Assembly: GCA_021234155.1 (NCBI GenBank)
Contig: JAJEKV010000211.1
Coordinates: 866,001-930,000 of the forward strand
Source: Isoetes taiwanensis
Taxonomy: Eukaryota; Streptophyta; Lycopodiopsida; Isoetales; Isoetaceae
Direction of reading: 5' to 3'
Length of the DNA: 64,000 nucleotides
Both the position numbers and the translations under genes were made by a program. Below the pieces are notes generated by a model. The model saw only the letters and a list, made by a program, of their open reading frames with translations, did no database searches and had not been told where the DNA came from. Shown here one piece after another: positions 23,969 to 34,500 of this stretch. Numbering within the stretch: position 1 is the stretch's first letter; the number at the start of each line of letters is the position of its first letter.

Positions 23969-24394
23969 TTATAAGCGTGCCTGTGCTTGGACAATGATTG
24001 GTTGGTATTCCCATGTTGGGCTGATAATGAGAAGGTTAAAAAGCCTTCGCATAGCATAAAAGAGTTGCCAAAGGTGGTCGTTGGCGTCCTCGAAAGCCTC
24101 GTGCCTGCTCATATTCCAGTAGTCCCAGGTACGACACAGGGTCATCTTCAGATCTTCGAGAGCTCGGTCCCTAAGGATGTTAACTATCTCTAGCCCTTTG
24201 TCAGGGTCGTAGGGCTCTCCTGGTGGCGGTGGTTCGATCTCATAGCCTTCCTCCCACTCTGGATATTCACCATATCTCTGGCCATAGTCTTGATCCGGTG
24301 GTCCGGGATCGTCTCTCCTAACCATATCGGTGATTCTCTCCTCATATTCCCAAATGGTTTCCTCTGCAACATAGTTGAAATGAATAGAGAACAT
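23969..24394 (-). CDS. Extra ORF, module C (unknown)
   Basis: An intact 141-codon frame starts at an ATG preceded by AT-rich leader sequence. It is acidic and rich in Pro, Glu, Asp and Tyr in the first half (EYPEWEEGYEIEPPPPGEPY). The second half looks helical and aromatic (DANDHLWQLFYAMRRLFNLL). No known domain is recognised. About 200 bases past the stop there is an AAATAAAAAT signal (near 23,765 on the minus strand), so it may be its own transcription unit. It lies between 5' LTR and gag, where chromoviruses normally have no gene. It could be a captured gene or an element-specific accessory protein. Confidence 0.55.
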   Translation of the reverse strand: MFSIHFNYVAEETIWEYEERITDMVRRDDPGPPDQDYGQRYGEYPEWEEGYEIEPPPPGEPYDPDKGLEIVNILRDRALEDLKMTLCRTWDYWNMSRHEAFEDANDHLWQLFYAMRRLFNLLIISPTWEYQPIIVQAQARL

Positions 24395-24558
24395 TTTGTA
24401 ATTCCACTATATTGTAAACTTTAATGCTTTTAAAGAGGATGTCATAAAAGAAATAATTCAGTTATACTCATCAAGAGAACTTTGTATTTAATAAGTAATT
24501 AAGGTACACCATTTTTCAATATGGTCCAAGCAGTTGCCAATCCAAAATCTCATAAATA

Positions 24559-24583
24559 CACGTATATATATATATATATATAA
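24559..24583. repeat. (TA)n microsatellite
   Basis: About eleven TA units lie in the gap between extra modules B and C. Confidence 0.9.
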
Positions 24584-24615
24584 CCAAAAATTGTATAGCA
24601 CCATTAGTCTAGGAA

Positions 24616-26012
24616 CTAGGCCCCCTCTTTATCCCCGGGCCGAGGGAGGTGGTGGAGGCGGCCGGTGTACTTGCCAGAAGTTACCCTGGGTGGTCTCACC
24701 GCGGGCGGCCGCATAGCAGATGCAACCTCCGGTGGATATGCAACGGCCAATGGGGCTGCCGTGAGGAGCTTCATTCCCATCCAAGGCGCAATATCCTGAC
24801 CCAAGGCCGTCAGGGCGAGATCCCGTCGTACGAGTACATAAGTAAACGTACGATAGGGAAGCTTCTTGTGGCCGGCCAGTGTAGAAAGTGCACGGAGGGC
24901 CCACCATGAAGCTTCAGCCTCCGCCCTAGATCCCAGGGCTATGAAGAGGACTTGCCCGTGTCGGAAGGCCGACAAAAAGAAACGGGTAAGGTGGTTACCC
25001 AGCACCTTCCCTTGCGGAGTCTCAGATGCTGCCACTTCCTTATCCAAGTCCATGGGGACTTCTTCCTCCTTGAGCTCCTGTTGCTCCTCCTTCTTGTGCG
25101 CAGGGTTATGATATAAATCTTCACCCTCATCATCTGAGTCGGAGGGAACCTCAACCATATTGATGTTTGGAACGTGAGGTCCCATAGCCGTGAAGGCATC
25201 TGGTGCAGGTTCTTTTATTTGGTTCCCGCATCCACCTAAGTCTCGGCGTAATAGAGTCTCCGCCGGCTCTATGGTCTCCTGACGGAACTGAAGCAGCTGG
25301 TGCACCTCCGAAGGAAGCTCGGTAGAAGTGAAATCGATAAAATCATCCATACAATACTCCGCAAGCTCGTAAAGTACATGGTCTTTGCGCTTGCGTCGAA
25401 ATCCGGCCACCATATGATACGTCCAGATAATATCATCCAAGAGAAGGTACTCTTGCCCTTGGTGATAGATAACTGGAAGGCCGTCTAACCCTGACAAGCC
25501 TATAGCTTGTTCACGGTATGATGGTAACTCCTCCGCTAGCTCTTTCCAACGGGCAAAAGTAAGCCCATACCTATATGCTCATCATCCCCCCCTCGGAGGA
25601 CTCGAGGCGGTTGCCCTTCTCATGAGCAAGGTTTCATCCTCAACGTATTGGTCCATGAGGATGGCTAGGGCAAAAGTAGCTTCCAGATATTGCTGCCCCT
25701 GATGCTGGACCACTGGCAGGTGTTTACCCCATCTGAGACTTCCCTTCAAGACATCATAAGCATGGGTGTCTCGCCTAACATCTGCCAGGACTATCTCTCG
25801 CTCAAATCTGATTGGGGAGGATCCCCAGAGGAATACACGAGGAAGCATTTCCTCCATGTAGAAGTCAAGGAATCCGGCAGAATCCGGTGCCGCTGCATAC
25901 TTAATGAGGAGGTCTATGCGTTGGCATAGCAAAAGGTTGGAGCAGGTCAAGGGAACTTGTGGATCCCATTTCTCTCCATCATGGTACCAGCAAGCAAGGT
26001 GGCGGCAGCCAT
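24616..26012 (-). pseudogene. Extra ORF, module B (unknown, about 460 codons)
   Basis: Starts at ATG 26,012 (MAAATLLAGTMMERNG). It needs a small shift near 25,960 and crosses paired TGA codons at 25,577-25,582 next to a C/G run, then continues in the same frame to 24,616. It holds an internal duplication: LPVVQHQGQQYL (about 25,710) and LPVIYHQGQEYL (about 25,470). The C-terminal third has LSAFRHGQVLFIALGSRAEA and then VRRDLALTALG, similar to the end of module A. No family is recognised. A weak RRM-like look of the C-terminal part (alternating hydrophobic strands, acidic/Ala helix) is speculation. Confidence 0.5.
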
Positions 26013-26220
26013 GGCGCTTAGAAGGGAGGAGAGAGGAAAAGAAACGTTTGAAATAACCCTTAAAAGTCCCTTTTTTAAACCCTTTTTTTAAAAGTCGACG
26101 CCAAAGACATTAGTTTACTATTAACATAAAAACCATTAAACTTTTTAATTCAAAATACAAGTCTCTTTATTAAATATTACAAAAGAAATATTTACAAAAT
26201 GCGGACTCCATGCAAGTAAG

Positions 26221-27456
26221 CTAAGGTTGCTCCCAGTATCCTACTGGGAGGGCTAGATCCTTAGGCATTATGGTGACCCTCTTTTGCGTGGATAGCGAAA
26301 GATTGGCGCCACTAAAAAGTGCCACCAAGTATGCTTCAGCAGACTTCTTGGGCGCCAAAATTGCAAAGGTTTGGAAGCGGGAGAATTCGGTCTTGAAGCT
26401 GGCAATGCGATCTCCCAGCCTCTGAAAAGGTAGCTTCCTGATCCCGAGCTCTACGTAGACTTCTGAAATTTTGCGATTTTCAGAAGGCCGCGATGCATAG
26501 GGCCGGTACCTATGAGGCTTCCTCGTGCCCTAGGGCTTTTACAGGCGGCCCGTCGATGCGACACCGTCTTTAGTTGTGGGTACGGTGGGAGCTATCCCCA
26601 TTTGCTGCCTCGGTCGGCACTCGTCTTCTTCCCAAAAGCCCAGGCAGGTCCTTAGTTTCTCTTTTCTGGACTGCGGCCTTATAGGCTACACCCTTCTTCC
26701 GGTGCTTAACGATCTGGTGCGTCAGGGATTGGGCCGCCCACTCCCGGATGCTCCTCCATCTTCTGGATCCTTTCCTGGTCTTGTCGGTCCCGTTCCTCCC
26801 TGCTCAAGCTTCTCCCGTTCCTCGGGCTCTCCTCTAATCTTCTTGAATCTGAGCAAAAAGCTGGGCTGCAGCACGGCGATTAAGTTCAGCTTGGTACCGT
26901 TGTGGCCGCAGACTCATATCTATCTGAATGGTGGTCAGATAGTCTAAGCTGATATCGGGGATTTCTCCCCATATAAAACTGCTGGAACCCTCATGCCACC
27001 GGTATGGGGGAACCTCAATGGCCCTGCCATCAATGGCAAAGCAAAACCCCCCAGGTACTCATATTCCCTTCCACGGGCCGCCGTATCCGCCCGCTCGATC
27101 TCCCTATGATCTTCCTCTCTGGCCAAACCCCTGATACGGTCGGCCTCTGCCCTGATATCTTCCTCCTCCGTGTGGCCTTCCTGCTCGGGAGGATAGAATT
27201 TAATGAGCATCATGACCATGTCAGGTTGCTCAACAATGGTATAGGAGAGCTGGCGAAGGTTCAGCCGGATCAAGAATGGCTCTGAGAAGTGATAGATAGG
27301 AAATGGAATCCTATCGTTGTTCTCAAACCTATTTACCAGCTCATCCAACAGTATATCAATAAGGGCCGGGTCGGTAGCCATGTGCTTGGCAATCATAGCG
27401 TAGATCTGCACTATGCTTAGGGTCCTTGGGTCTATGGTGCTCTTGGTATTGGCCAT
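26221..27456 (-). pseudogene. Extra ORF, module A (unknown, about 410 codons)
   Basis: Starts at ATG 27,456 (MANTKSTIDPRTLSIVQIYA). The first frame stops at 26,944 and related coding continues in other frames to TAG at 26,221. The N-terminal part is helical, the middle very acidic and Arg/Glu-rich (EEEDIRAEADRIRGLAREED). The end has FAILAPKKSAEAYLVALFSG and IMPKDLALPVGYW, which parallels the C-terminus of module B. An AATAAA signal lies about 60 bases past the stop (near 26,165 on the minus strand). It is the first coding unit after the 5' LTR. No known family is recognised. Confidence 0.45.
26229..26250. other. Short perfect hairpin inside the module A end
   Basis: CTCCCAGTA and TACTGGGAG form 9-bp arms around a 3-nt loop just upstream (minus strand) of the module A stop codon. 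It could be chance. Confidence 0.5.
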
Positions 27457-28204
27457 AGCTGTGGTACTAAGGCCCCTACCGAAGTTTGGCAGTGGGCCAG
27501 GACACAGGGAGGGCAAAGAGGGCGCTAGGGTTCACAAGGCACAAGGGCGCAGGAGCAAGGTTCGGTCTGGTGGCGATGGCGGAGGGCGGCTCAGGCGGTT
27601 GGAGGCGCGGAAGCAAAAGCAAATGACAAGAAATGGTTTGTTAAACGGCCACTTAACTTTTAAAATTTCAAATTTGTTTCCTTATTAACTTCGGAATTTT
27701 ATTATTAAAAAAATTACACGGCGGGAATACGCGCAACCTACGGTCGGGCGCCGGCTGCATTATCTGAAGCTTCGCCTCGGGGCGTCGTCGAAAAGCAAGC
27801 GGCGCCCGAGTTGACCTGGCGGGCCCGCGTTGACTTCGGTCCGGCGGGCGCCGCAAAGACATTGGCGCCTCTGCCTTGACTATAAAACTTCAAAGGCAAG
27901 CGGGCGCTACCAGAAGTTTGTTTTGGCCTGCCCTTGACCATTTTTTCGCCTAGAGTTGGATTTGTTCTAGCGTAATTCGAACGCCCGATCCAATGGAACC
28001 ATCATCTTCGTCATTTGAGCTACCCACTGACACCTGTTAGGCCTCCAATCTTGGGCCCTCCACTTCAAAGCTACAATTTCTTAACTTAACCTAACACCAA
28101 GCCAAACAACAAAGAGAACTAACGACACATTGACTTAGCCTCCTCCTAACTACCGTACTCAATGAAGTTAGTGTTTGGCGGTGCTATGATTTCGAGCAAC
28201 GAAA

Positions 28205-28224
28205 TCACGGCTCGACGATACCTT
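28205..28224 (-). promoter_or_regulatory. Primer-binding-like site
   Basis: On the minus strand the bases after the 5' LTR read AAGGTATCGTCGAGCC. This resembles the initiator-Met tRNA complement used by most plant Ty3/gypsy elements (TGGTATC..GAGCC) with a few changes. Position is right; the exact tRNA is inferred. Confidence 0.6.
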
Positions 28225-29823
28225 TGTGACGCTCTTAATATATCGACCCTCTGACGTATACATCACGGGGACTTTCCCCTCCCATGGCGATCATCTCACC
28301 ATGAGCAGGGCCCTCCGTCTGTTTCGGGCCATCTATGAAATGAGGCCCGAAGAAGGACACTGAAGGGGTCATTCGCCCACGCTTCAATGGGGCTCCTACG
28401 TCGCGGAAGCATGAATACAAGGGTTAGCACACGCGAATATACATAAAATAACCACCACGAAGGGTGGCGATCCATCCAAAATACCAACGCATAGAATATG
28501 CATCTAATCCTAGGAAAACGCCCAAAACCCGGGTTCTACCCCCGGCTCGGACTCGGTGAGGATCGACCGTTGTTTGGGCCTCAAGAGATCAGCAGACCGA
28601 AGTCCCGGCATGGCGTTGGCGGTATAGAACATCGGCTAGGGTTGTCCACTCCATCCGCCCCTCACGTGCACACTTTGCGGATGGGTCAATTCATGCTATG
28701 GGCTATAGCCTTAGGAGACGCAGTTCAAGGGATCACCCTTTTGAGCCTACTCCGGGTTCATGGCGCCTGGTCCGATGAGGCAGGTCTGGGGCGTCCCCTT
28801 CCGTAATCACGGTGGTTCCATGGGTGAGCTAGAGAATACGTGCCGCATCAGCCCCCGCATCCGTGCATTCCTCTAATCTTACTCACCCTAAATCTACTCA
28901 AAGTGCAAAGGTGCTCCATACGGATCACACCTCTACACCCGGGGAGTGTCGGACCCATACCCGCCCTCTACGCGGACCGGCCATCATCGGGCCTAGCCCC
29001 ATGTAGGAGTCTCGGGAGCCTTGTATGCTCATGCAAGACCCCACCCCTCATGTCACCACTTGTGTTCCTTGTGCAGTGCTAAGCCGGACCATAGCATCTA
29101 GGACCGGTGGGCTCTTGTGCACAGCCGCAAATAATGGGACTCTACAGGCTATCTAGGAGCATATTACAATACACGGTTCAGAGGTCTCTACCCCCGTAAT
29201 CCCCCGTTTAGTCGATTAAACAAAGAACTAACAATCCATCCTTTCGGAGTAAGAACCGTAATTGAATATAAAGAGAACTTGCTTGTACAATCAAGGGTTA
29301 GTTTCTATGATTGAATCACAGAGAGAACAGAGAAACGGACACAACCAAGCGTTATCTAGAATCCACATAGCCACCCACCTGAATTCTGGCTGGACTCGTT
29401 TCCATGGGGCGCCTCCATCTCCTGGGAGTTGAGAATTCAGCTATTGATTCACCGGGACGACTGGTATGGTGGCTCTCTGCTGGTGTATGATGGCGCTCAG
29501 CTCCTGGCCTTCCTTGGTCGATCTTCAGGAGTCAATCATAGGGATAGGGGTCAAGTTGGCATCCTAACTTGGCAACCCCCATGCTGCCCAATCGATTGGG
29601 GCAGGTGGCGCCTTCCCAAACAGTAATTAGCCTAATTAAGTCATTATCTTTAATGTATTAAATTAGCATAGCTAATTTAATCCTTTTAAGAGTAACCCCC
29701 TAGGTTACAATTAAGTTCCCATACCCCCATGGTGGCGTACCTTTAGGGGGGTGACGTGCTTGTATTTGTACATGTCCCGTATGAATACGTGACGTAGACC
29801 GTATAAACACGTGGAACGTCACA
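28225..29823 (-). repeat. 5' LTR of the chromovirus-type element
   Basis: 1,599 bp, TGTGACGCTC to GGAACGTCACA, with a 7-bp terminal inverted repeat (TGTGACG/CGTCACA). It pairs with the left LTR. Transcription of the element is expected to start within it on the minus strand. Inner frames are not genes. Confidence 0.95.
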
Positions 29824-29828
29824 GTGCT
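29824..29828. repeat. Target-site duplication, right (GTGCT)
   Basis: Matches the five bases before the left LTR (16,642-16,646). Confidence 0.95.
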
Positions 29829-30286
29829 AGTCAATGGTTACCCTAATATTCACATTTAGAAAAACATATACAAATATTCAATGAATAAACCAAACCAAGG
29901 TCGATTGCCTAGCTCATTGTTTCCATCATTCCTCCATCATTGAATATTTCCCTGTAATTTTATCCAGATGCATCAAGCTTGCAGCATCTGTAATGTTGAT
30001 CTTATTGTTTAGCATATTGTACCTGGGTTCTCCCAATGCTTCCTATTCATTTTAGGACCTGTCAAGAACAAAGGATGACGGTTTGATTTGACGATTTGGT
30101 TCGACCGCACCAAAAGAAACTCATTCTCATCCATGTTAGCAATCCAGAAGTAGGAGGTGCTTCTTCCCTTGTTTTCCAATTGCAGCACCCCCAAATAGAA
30201 TTTTGAAAAATGGAATTGTGTTCTGGAATTTTGTGTTTTGTAACTTTGTGCTTCATGCAATTGATTGGTTTCACATGGATCTGCTT

Positions 30287-30840
30287 GAATAATATGTTGC
30301 TGAATTTGCACTACGATTTGGAAATCAAGACCTTGAGGACATTGCATCTTCCTTGAAAATTAACATTCAAGAATCTCTTGCAAAATTTGATGTGCAGAAG
30401 GAGGATATGAAAGAAATGAGAAGCCAGAATTCATGGAGACAAGTTTGCTCGAGGTTATGTCTTCCCCAGCCCCTTGATAAGATTCCTGAAATTGTAGAAG
30501 CTTGTATGGAAAAATGCAGTAAAGTTGGCAATTGTATACTCTCTAATACTGCATGTAGAAGAATTTTGGCTGCTAGGAGGAGATCACAGAGAGTCAAGAA
30601 GAGGCGGATGCAACAAAAAATTTGGCAGTAGAAGGAGTCAAAGACAAGGAAAAGCTTTCTATCATAGAGAAACAAAAAGATGATAAACTGATAGTGGATT
30701 TTGTGAATAAGGTATGCCAAAGTCATGATTCTGATGATAGAGTGCAAAGGCTTGCCATTGGCGAGACACTACAAGGCTTGAGCGACACTGCATCTGTGAT
30801 TACTAGTAGTGGGTCCATTTGTGGGGGTACTTTCGGTTAA
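30287..30840 (+). pseudogene. Unknown gene fragment with one frameshift
   Basis: An open frame from about 30,287 (no ATG needed; it may be an internal exon) reads FALRFGNQDLEDIASSLKIN, CSRLCLPQPLDKIPEIVEAC and a basic RRILAARRRSQRVKKRRM stretch, to a stop at 30,631. A second frame, overlapping by about 10 bases, continues KDKEKLSIIEKQKDDKLIVD and ends at 30,840 after a Ser/Gly-rich tail. Composition is typical of a globular eukaryotic protein and the two frames together look like one interrupted gene. I do not recognise it. It starts about 460 bp beyond the retrotransposon end, so that insertion may have separated it from its 5' exons. Confidence 0.4.
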
Positions 30841-31044
30841 ATTTCGAGCATATCGTAGAGGGGGAATGTTCTTAATATGCTGCAGAGGCTTCTATAGTAT
30901 TCTTTTCCATAATGTCTTGGGATGACAGTCAAAGAGGTAGAACATTTATCGCATACTGAGCCTTCTTGCATATGAAAAAAAATGTGGTATTGTTTGATCG
31001 TTTATCACAAAGTAGGATCGATTGACCCGATTGAAGCAAGCATT

Positions 31045-31800
31045 TGGTTCCTTATTGTTTTTTACTTTACCTGGTGTTGTTTTACCCAAAACAACACCAA
31101 AATGGCCCCAAAAGTGGTTTTTATCCTGATTTAGACAAAGAGTTTTGGTTTTTGGCAGAGAAAAAAATTAACATAGTTTTTGTGATTTTTTTTATCAACG
31201 TGGCCCAAAAAGTGTTTTTTTATCCCGATTTGCACAAAGAGGCATGTTGGTTTTTGGCAAAAATTTTCCAGCGTGGTCTTTTTTCCAGAAAAAAAAAATT
31301 AACATAGTTTTTGTGATTTTTATTGTATTTCTTTTTTTTTAGTGGAACCATACATTGTTTATCTTTAGAATTACATGCATAGGTCTCGATATTACCACAC
31401 GTGAAAAGCTAAATTACAACGTGAAAGTAAGATTGTTTTTAAAAATAGTCACATTATTTAACAAAGTACCACATGTGTTATTGAAATCTTGCTATTGTTT
31501 TTTATTCTATTACGTATTGATTTTTTATAATAAGGACATGTAAAAAAGCATTATTATAACACATAGAACAAATCAGGTGTTGTTTCCAATGTGTCTTGTA
31601 ACTAATGAAAAATTGACACGTGTCCTACTTTTTAAATAAAAATGTTATTTTAACTAATCAAATATCCACACGTGGTGTCTTCTAAGTACATGTGAAAAGC
31701 ACTATTATAACATGTAGAAAAATCAAGGTGAGTTTCTAATATGCTTTGTTGACTAATAAAATGCTGCCACGTGACATACTTTTATATAAAAAAACACACA
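31045..31800 (+). repeat. Dispersed repeat, copy 2
   Basis: Same block as 13,850-14,715 in the same direction (ACCAAAATGGCCCCAAAAGT, GAATTACATGCATAGGTCTC, TTGAAATCTTGCTATTG, CACGTGACATAC). An internal ~100-bp part with GTxxTTTTTATCCxGATTT is itself doubled here (about 31,110-31,240). Confidence 0.7.
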
Positions 31801-34262
31801 AAAACAAAGTGTTGTTTTTTTTAACTAATATAGCATTGAAAGCATTACATATTATAACAAAAATCTAGCACTATTTTGCTTGTATTATATTCTGTTGTCT
31901 AAGTGAATCATTTGTTTATGTGTAAGTGATTTTTTTCTTGTTTTATCTGGAAGCAAATGAAATACAAGTCATTCAAGAATATGTGAGCAAAAGCAGTTTC
32001 CATTTAATGCTGCATAATATTACAAGCAGCCAACTAGCACAAATAAGTGCTGGCATTTCGGTCTGCAGAAACATGAAATATACCAGCAACACAAAACCAA
32101 ATCATCTTCTAAAATAAACATGTGGGCAAAGCAGTCTGTGGCCTTTGCATCCTTGCTTCTATCCAACCAATTTGCCATTTATTTTCTGCCCAACTCAATC
32201 TTATATTTCTACAAATTCAATCGTATATTTCTTATATTTCTATGTTCAATGTTTGATGAAAAAACAGAAAAGAAATAGTCTGCATCAACCAAGTCTGCGT
32301 TCTATTTGCAAATGGTGTTAGAAATCTGACAGAGTCTACTCTTCTCAAGGATTTACTTCATGATGCACAGAAGATCTCACTGTTTTTTGCTTCCACATGC
32401 CCTGCGTTGTAACAAAACCCTAAACACCTTGAATAAGGGGCAGCAAGGACGGTCCAAACATGCAAATACCCTAAAATAAATTGGATTGCACCAAGGTTTC
32501 TGTATTGTGAAAGGAATCTCTGGACTCTGTAACAAACTCTTTGAACAAAAAAATCACAAAGACAAAATATTACTTCTCTTTTTGCAGGAGACATCTTCGG
32601 TGACAGCCTTGACAACCTGCTGCATATAAGCCGACAATAAAAACATTGAACAAAACCAAAGCAGAAAAACAAAAACGGCGATGAATGGATACCAGAATAA
32701 AGCAAATGGTGGATGTTCTGTGCTCCAAGCTCGGTGCCGAGTTGCTCCAATTCGCAAAACGCAAAACCCGCAAATCAAAAGACACTTTTGACCAAGAGAA
32801 AAAGAAAGGCAGAGGTTTTTTTGTGCCAGGTCCAGCTTGCAGGTAAGGATAGAAAAGCAGAGAGGAAAAGTAAGTATGAAATGGTATTAGGGCAAAAATT
32901 TGGAGTCGGATATGAGCTTTGTGCAGGTAAGAAGGAAGGCCACAGAAATCCGCCATAGAAAGTCGTGAAAGCCTGAGTCTGGAAGTCTGGAAATGAAGAT
33001 CGCCCAGTCTGAAAGTGAAGCTTGAGTCCTGAAGTCTGGAAATCCGAAAGTGGAGCTCACCCTTGATCTGTTCGCGCCCGTTAGGCAACCAATAGGAAAA
33101 TAGAAGTGGCCTGTTAGGTAAAATGGCCAAGGCGGGAAAATGGACAATGGCCAAGGCGGGAAAGTGGCCCCTTAGGTAACCAATAGGAAGACATGGACAG
33201 GATCCTGGCCGTCTCCCGATCTGGACCGTCCATTAGTTCAACCAATAGGATGACATTACAAAGATCACAATCTGGGCCATCCATGTCTGCCGAAATCTGG
33301 GTCCTCCATCCCGGCTTGAATGTGATACTACATATTTTAATTCCAACTTTAATTTTCAACATGTATGTTCTATTATTTTTTGCAGGGTATCTTTCCCAAT
33401 TTCACCTTCTGTCCCAGATTATTTTAAAGAATTTATTCTATATATATATAGACAGTGTCCTATGCATATCTTTAGTATATTTTAATGTATTATGTATTTA
33501 TACAATCGTTTCATAGGCATTCATTACCAGCATTGAACCCTATAAAATCATAGATATTGGGTGCCAAAGATGCTTTGTTTCCAAATCTCCAAGAATGCAA
33601 AAATGTCCTGATTCTTTTACCAATTCTTTCACTTCTTTTAAACATCCTACATCGTTATGTGACCTTCCAAGATGCAAAAGCATGTATACATGTAATATGA
33701 ACAATAGCGGCGCCATTGTTGATTGCTCAATCCCTGTTCATTCAAAGGAAGACCAAACTAGCGAAGAAATAAACACAGGTTCTAGCTTAAGAAACTTGGA
33801 AAAGGACTAATAAGATAAGATAAAGCAGTTATTTTAAGGCCCAATCAGAGAATAGGACGGGGATCAATCATCCATCTTAGCCATTGGATAAAATACTACT
33901 TGCATGCATATTTTATTTTATAACACTATTTTTATCCATTCACAAGCAATGCATAGAATATCAAGACCTATAGATTATGCTAAAATAAGTTATAACCCTA
34001 AGCATGACATCTCAACATTACACAAGAATCACAAAACTTCATGATGTAGTCGAGGTGCTTCTTGCTACCAACATGTCAAAGATTCCCAAGTTATCATGCA
34101 AAAATCTTTGTTTCAAAAGAGTTAAAAATAACTAGTCAATTTTTATTTTCAAGTTGCCATGTCATGACACATCATTGCAAGACCAAACTTCCATTTAGCA
34201 ATGTAGCAGAACCAAACTTCCATTTATTAACAACTAGCATGGTTCAATCTACACTACCATGC
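31801..34262. other. Intergenic, no gene recognised
   Basis: A 194-codon minus-strand frame (32,570-33,154) is Phe/Leu/Arg-rich and made of duplicated pieces, with no family. 33,070-33,260 has three ACCAATAGGA boxes and tandem GGCCAAGGCGGGAAA words, as in promoters or MITEs. Otherwise AT-rich. Confidence 0.4.
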
Positions 34263-34495
34263 TTGCCCCCCACGTGGCATGTTGGAGTTTGAGCCACCTT
34301 GGCATGTTAGAGCCTAGGTGGCATGTTGGAGCCCACGTGGCATGTTGGAGCCTAGGTGGCATGTTTGAGCCACCTTGGCATGTTGGAGCCTAGGTGGCAT
34401 GTTGGAGCCCACATGGCATGTTTGGGCCACCTTGGCATGTTTGAGCCACCTTCGCATGTTTGAGCCACCTTCGCATGTTTGAGCCTAGGTGACAA
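34263..34495 (+). repeat. Minisatellite of about 20-bp units
   Basis: Some 11 units of GGCATGTTGGAGCCTAGGT alternate with GGCATGTTTGAGCCACCTT variants. There are no spacers, so it is not CRISPR-like. It abuts the 810-bp repeat array. Confidence 0.9.
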
Positions 34496-34500
34496 TAGAA

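Larger units (their letters stand above)
16647..29823 (-). mobile_element. Complete Ty3/gypsy chromovirus-type LTR retrotransposon, 13,177 bp
   Basis: Two direct long repeats (16,647-18,247 and 28,225-29,823), both TGTGACG...CAxCACA-like, bound an internal region coding on the minus strand. GTGCT immediately precedes the left end (16,642-16,646) and follows the right end (29,824-29,828), a perfect 5-bp target duplication. The internal order from 5' to 3' is: primer-binding-like site, extra modules A, B and C, gag with zinc knuckle, protease, RT, RNase H, integrase, chromodomain, polypurine tract. RT before integrase places it in Ty3/gypsy, and the chromodomain places it with chromoviruses. 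The extra coding before gag is unusual for that group. The near-identical AT-rich parts of the LTRs suggest a young insertion. Confidence 0.95.

Noticed and set aside
32570-33154. 194-codon minus-strand frame
   Set aside because: Low-complexity Phe/Leu/Arg composition, internal short repeats and no motif. It is possible but not supportable as a gene.
34263-34495. Regular short repeats resembling a CRISPR array
   Set aside because: The units are contiguous, without unique spacers, and the setting is a plant genome.
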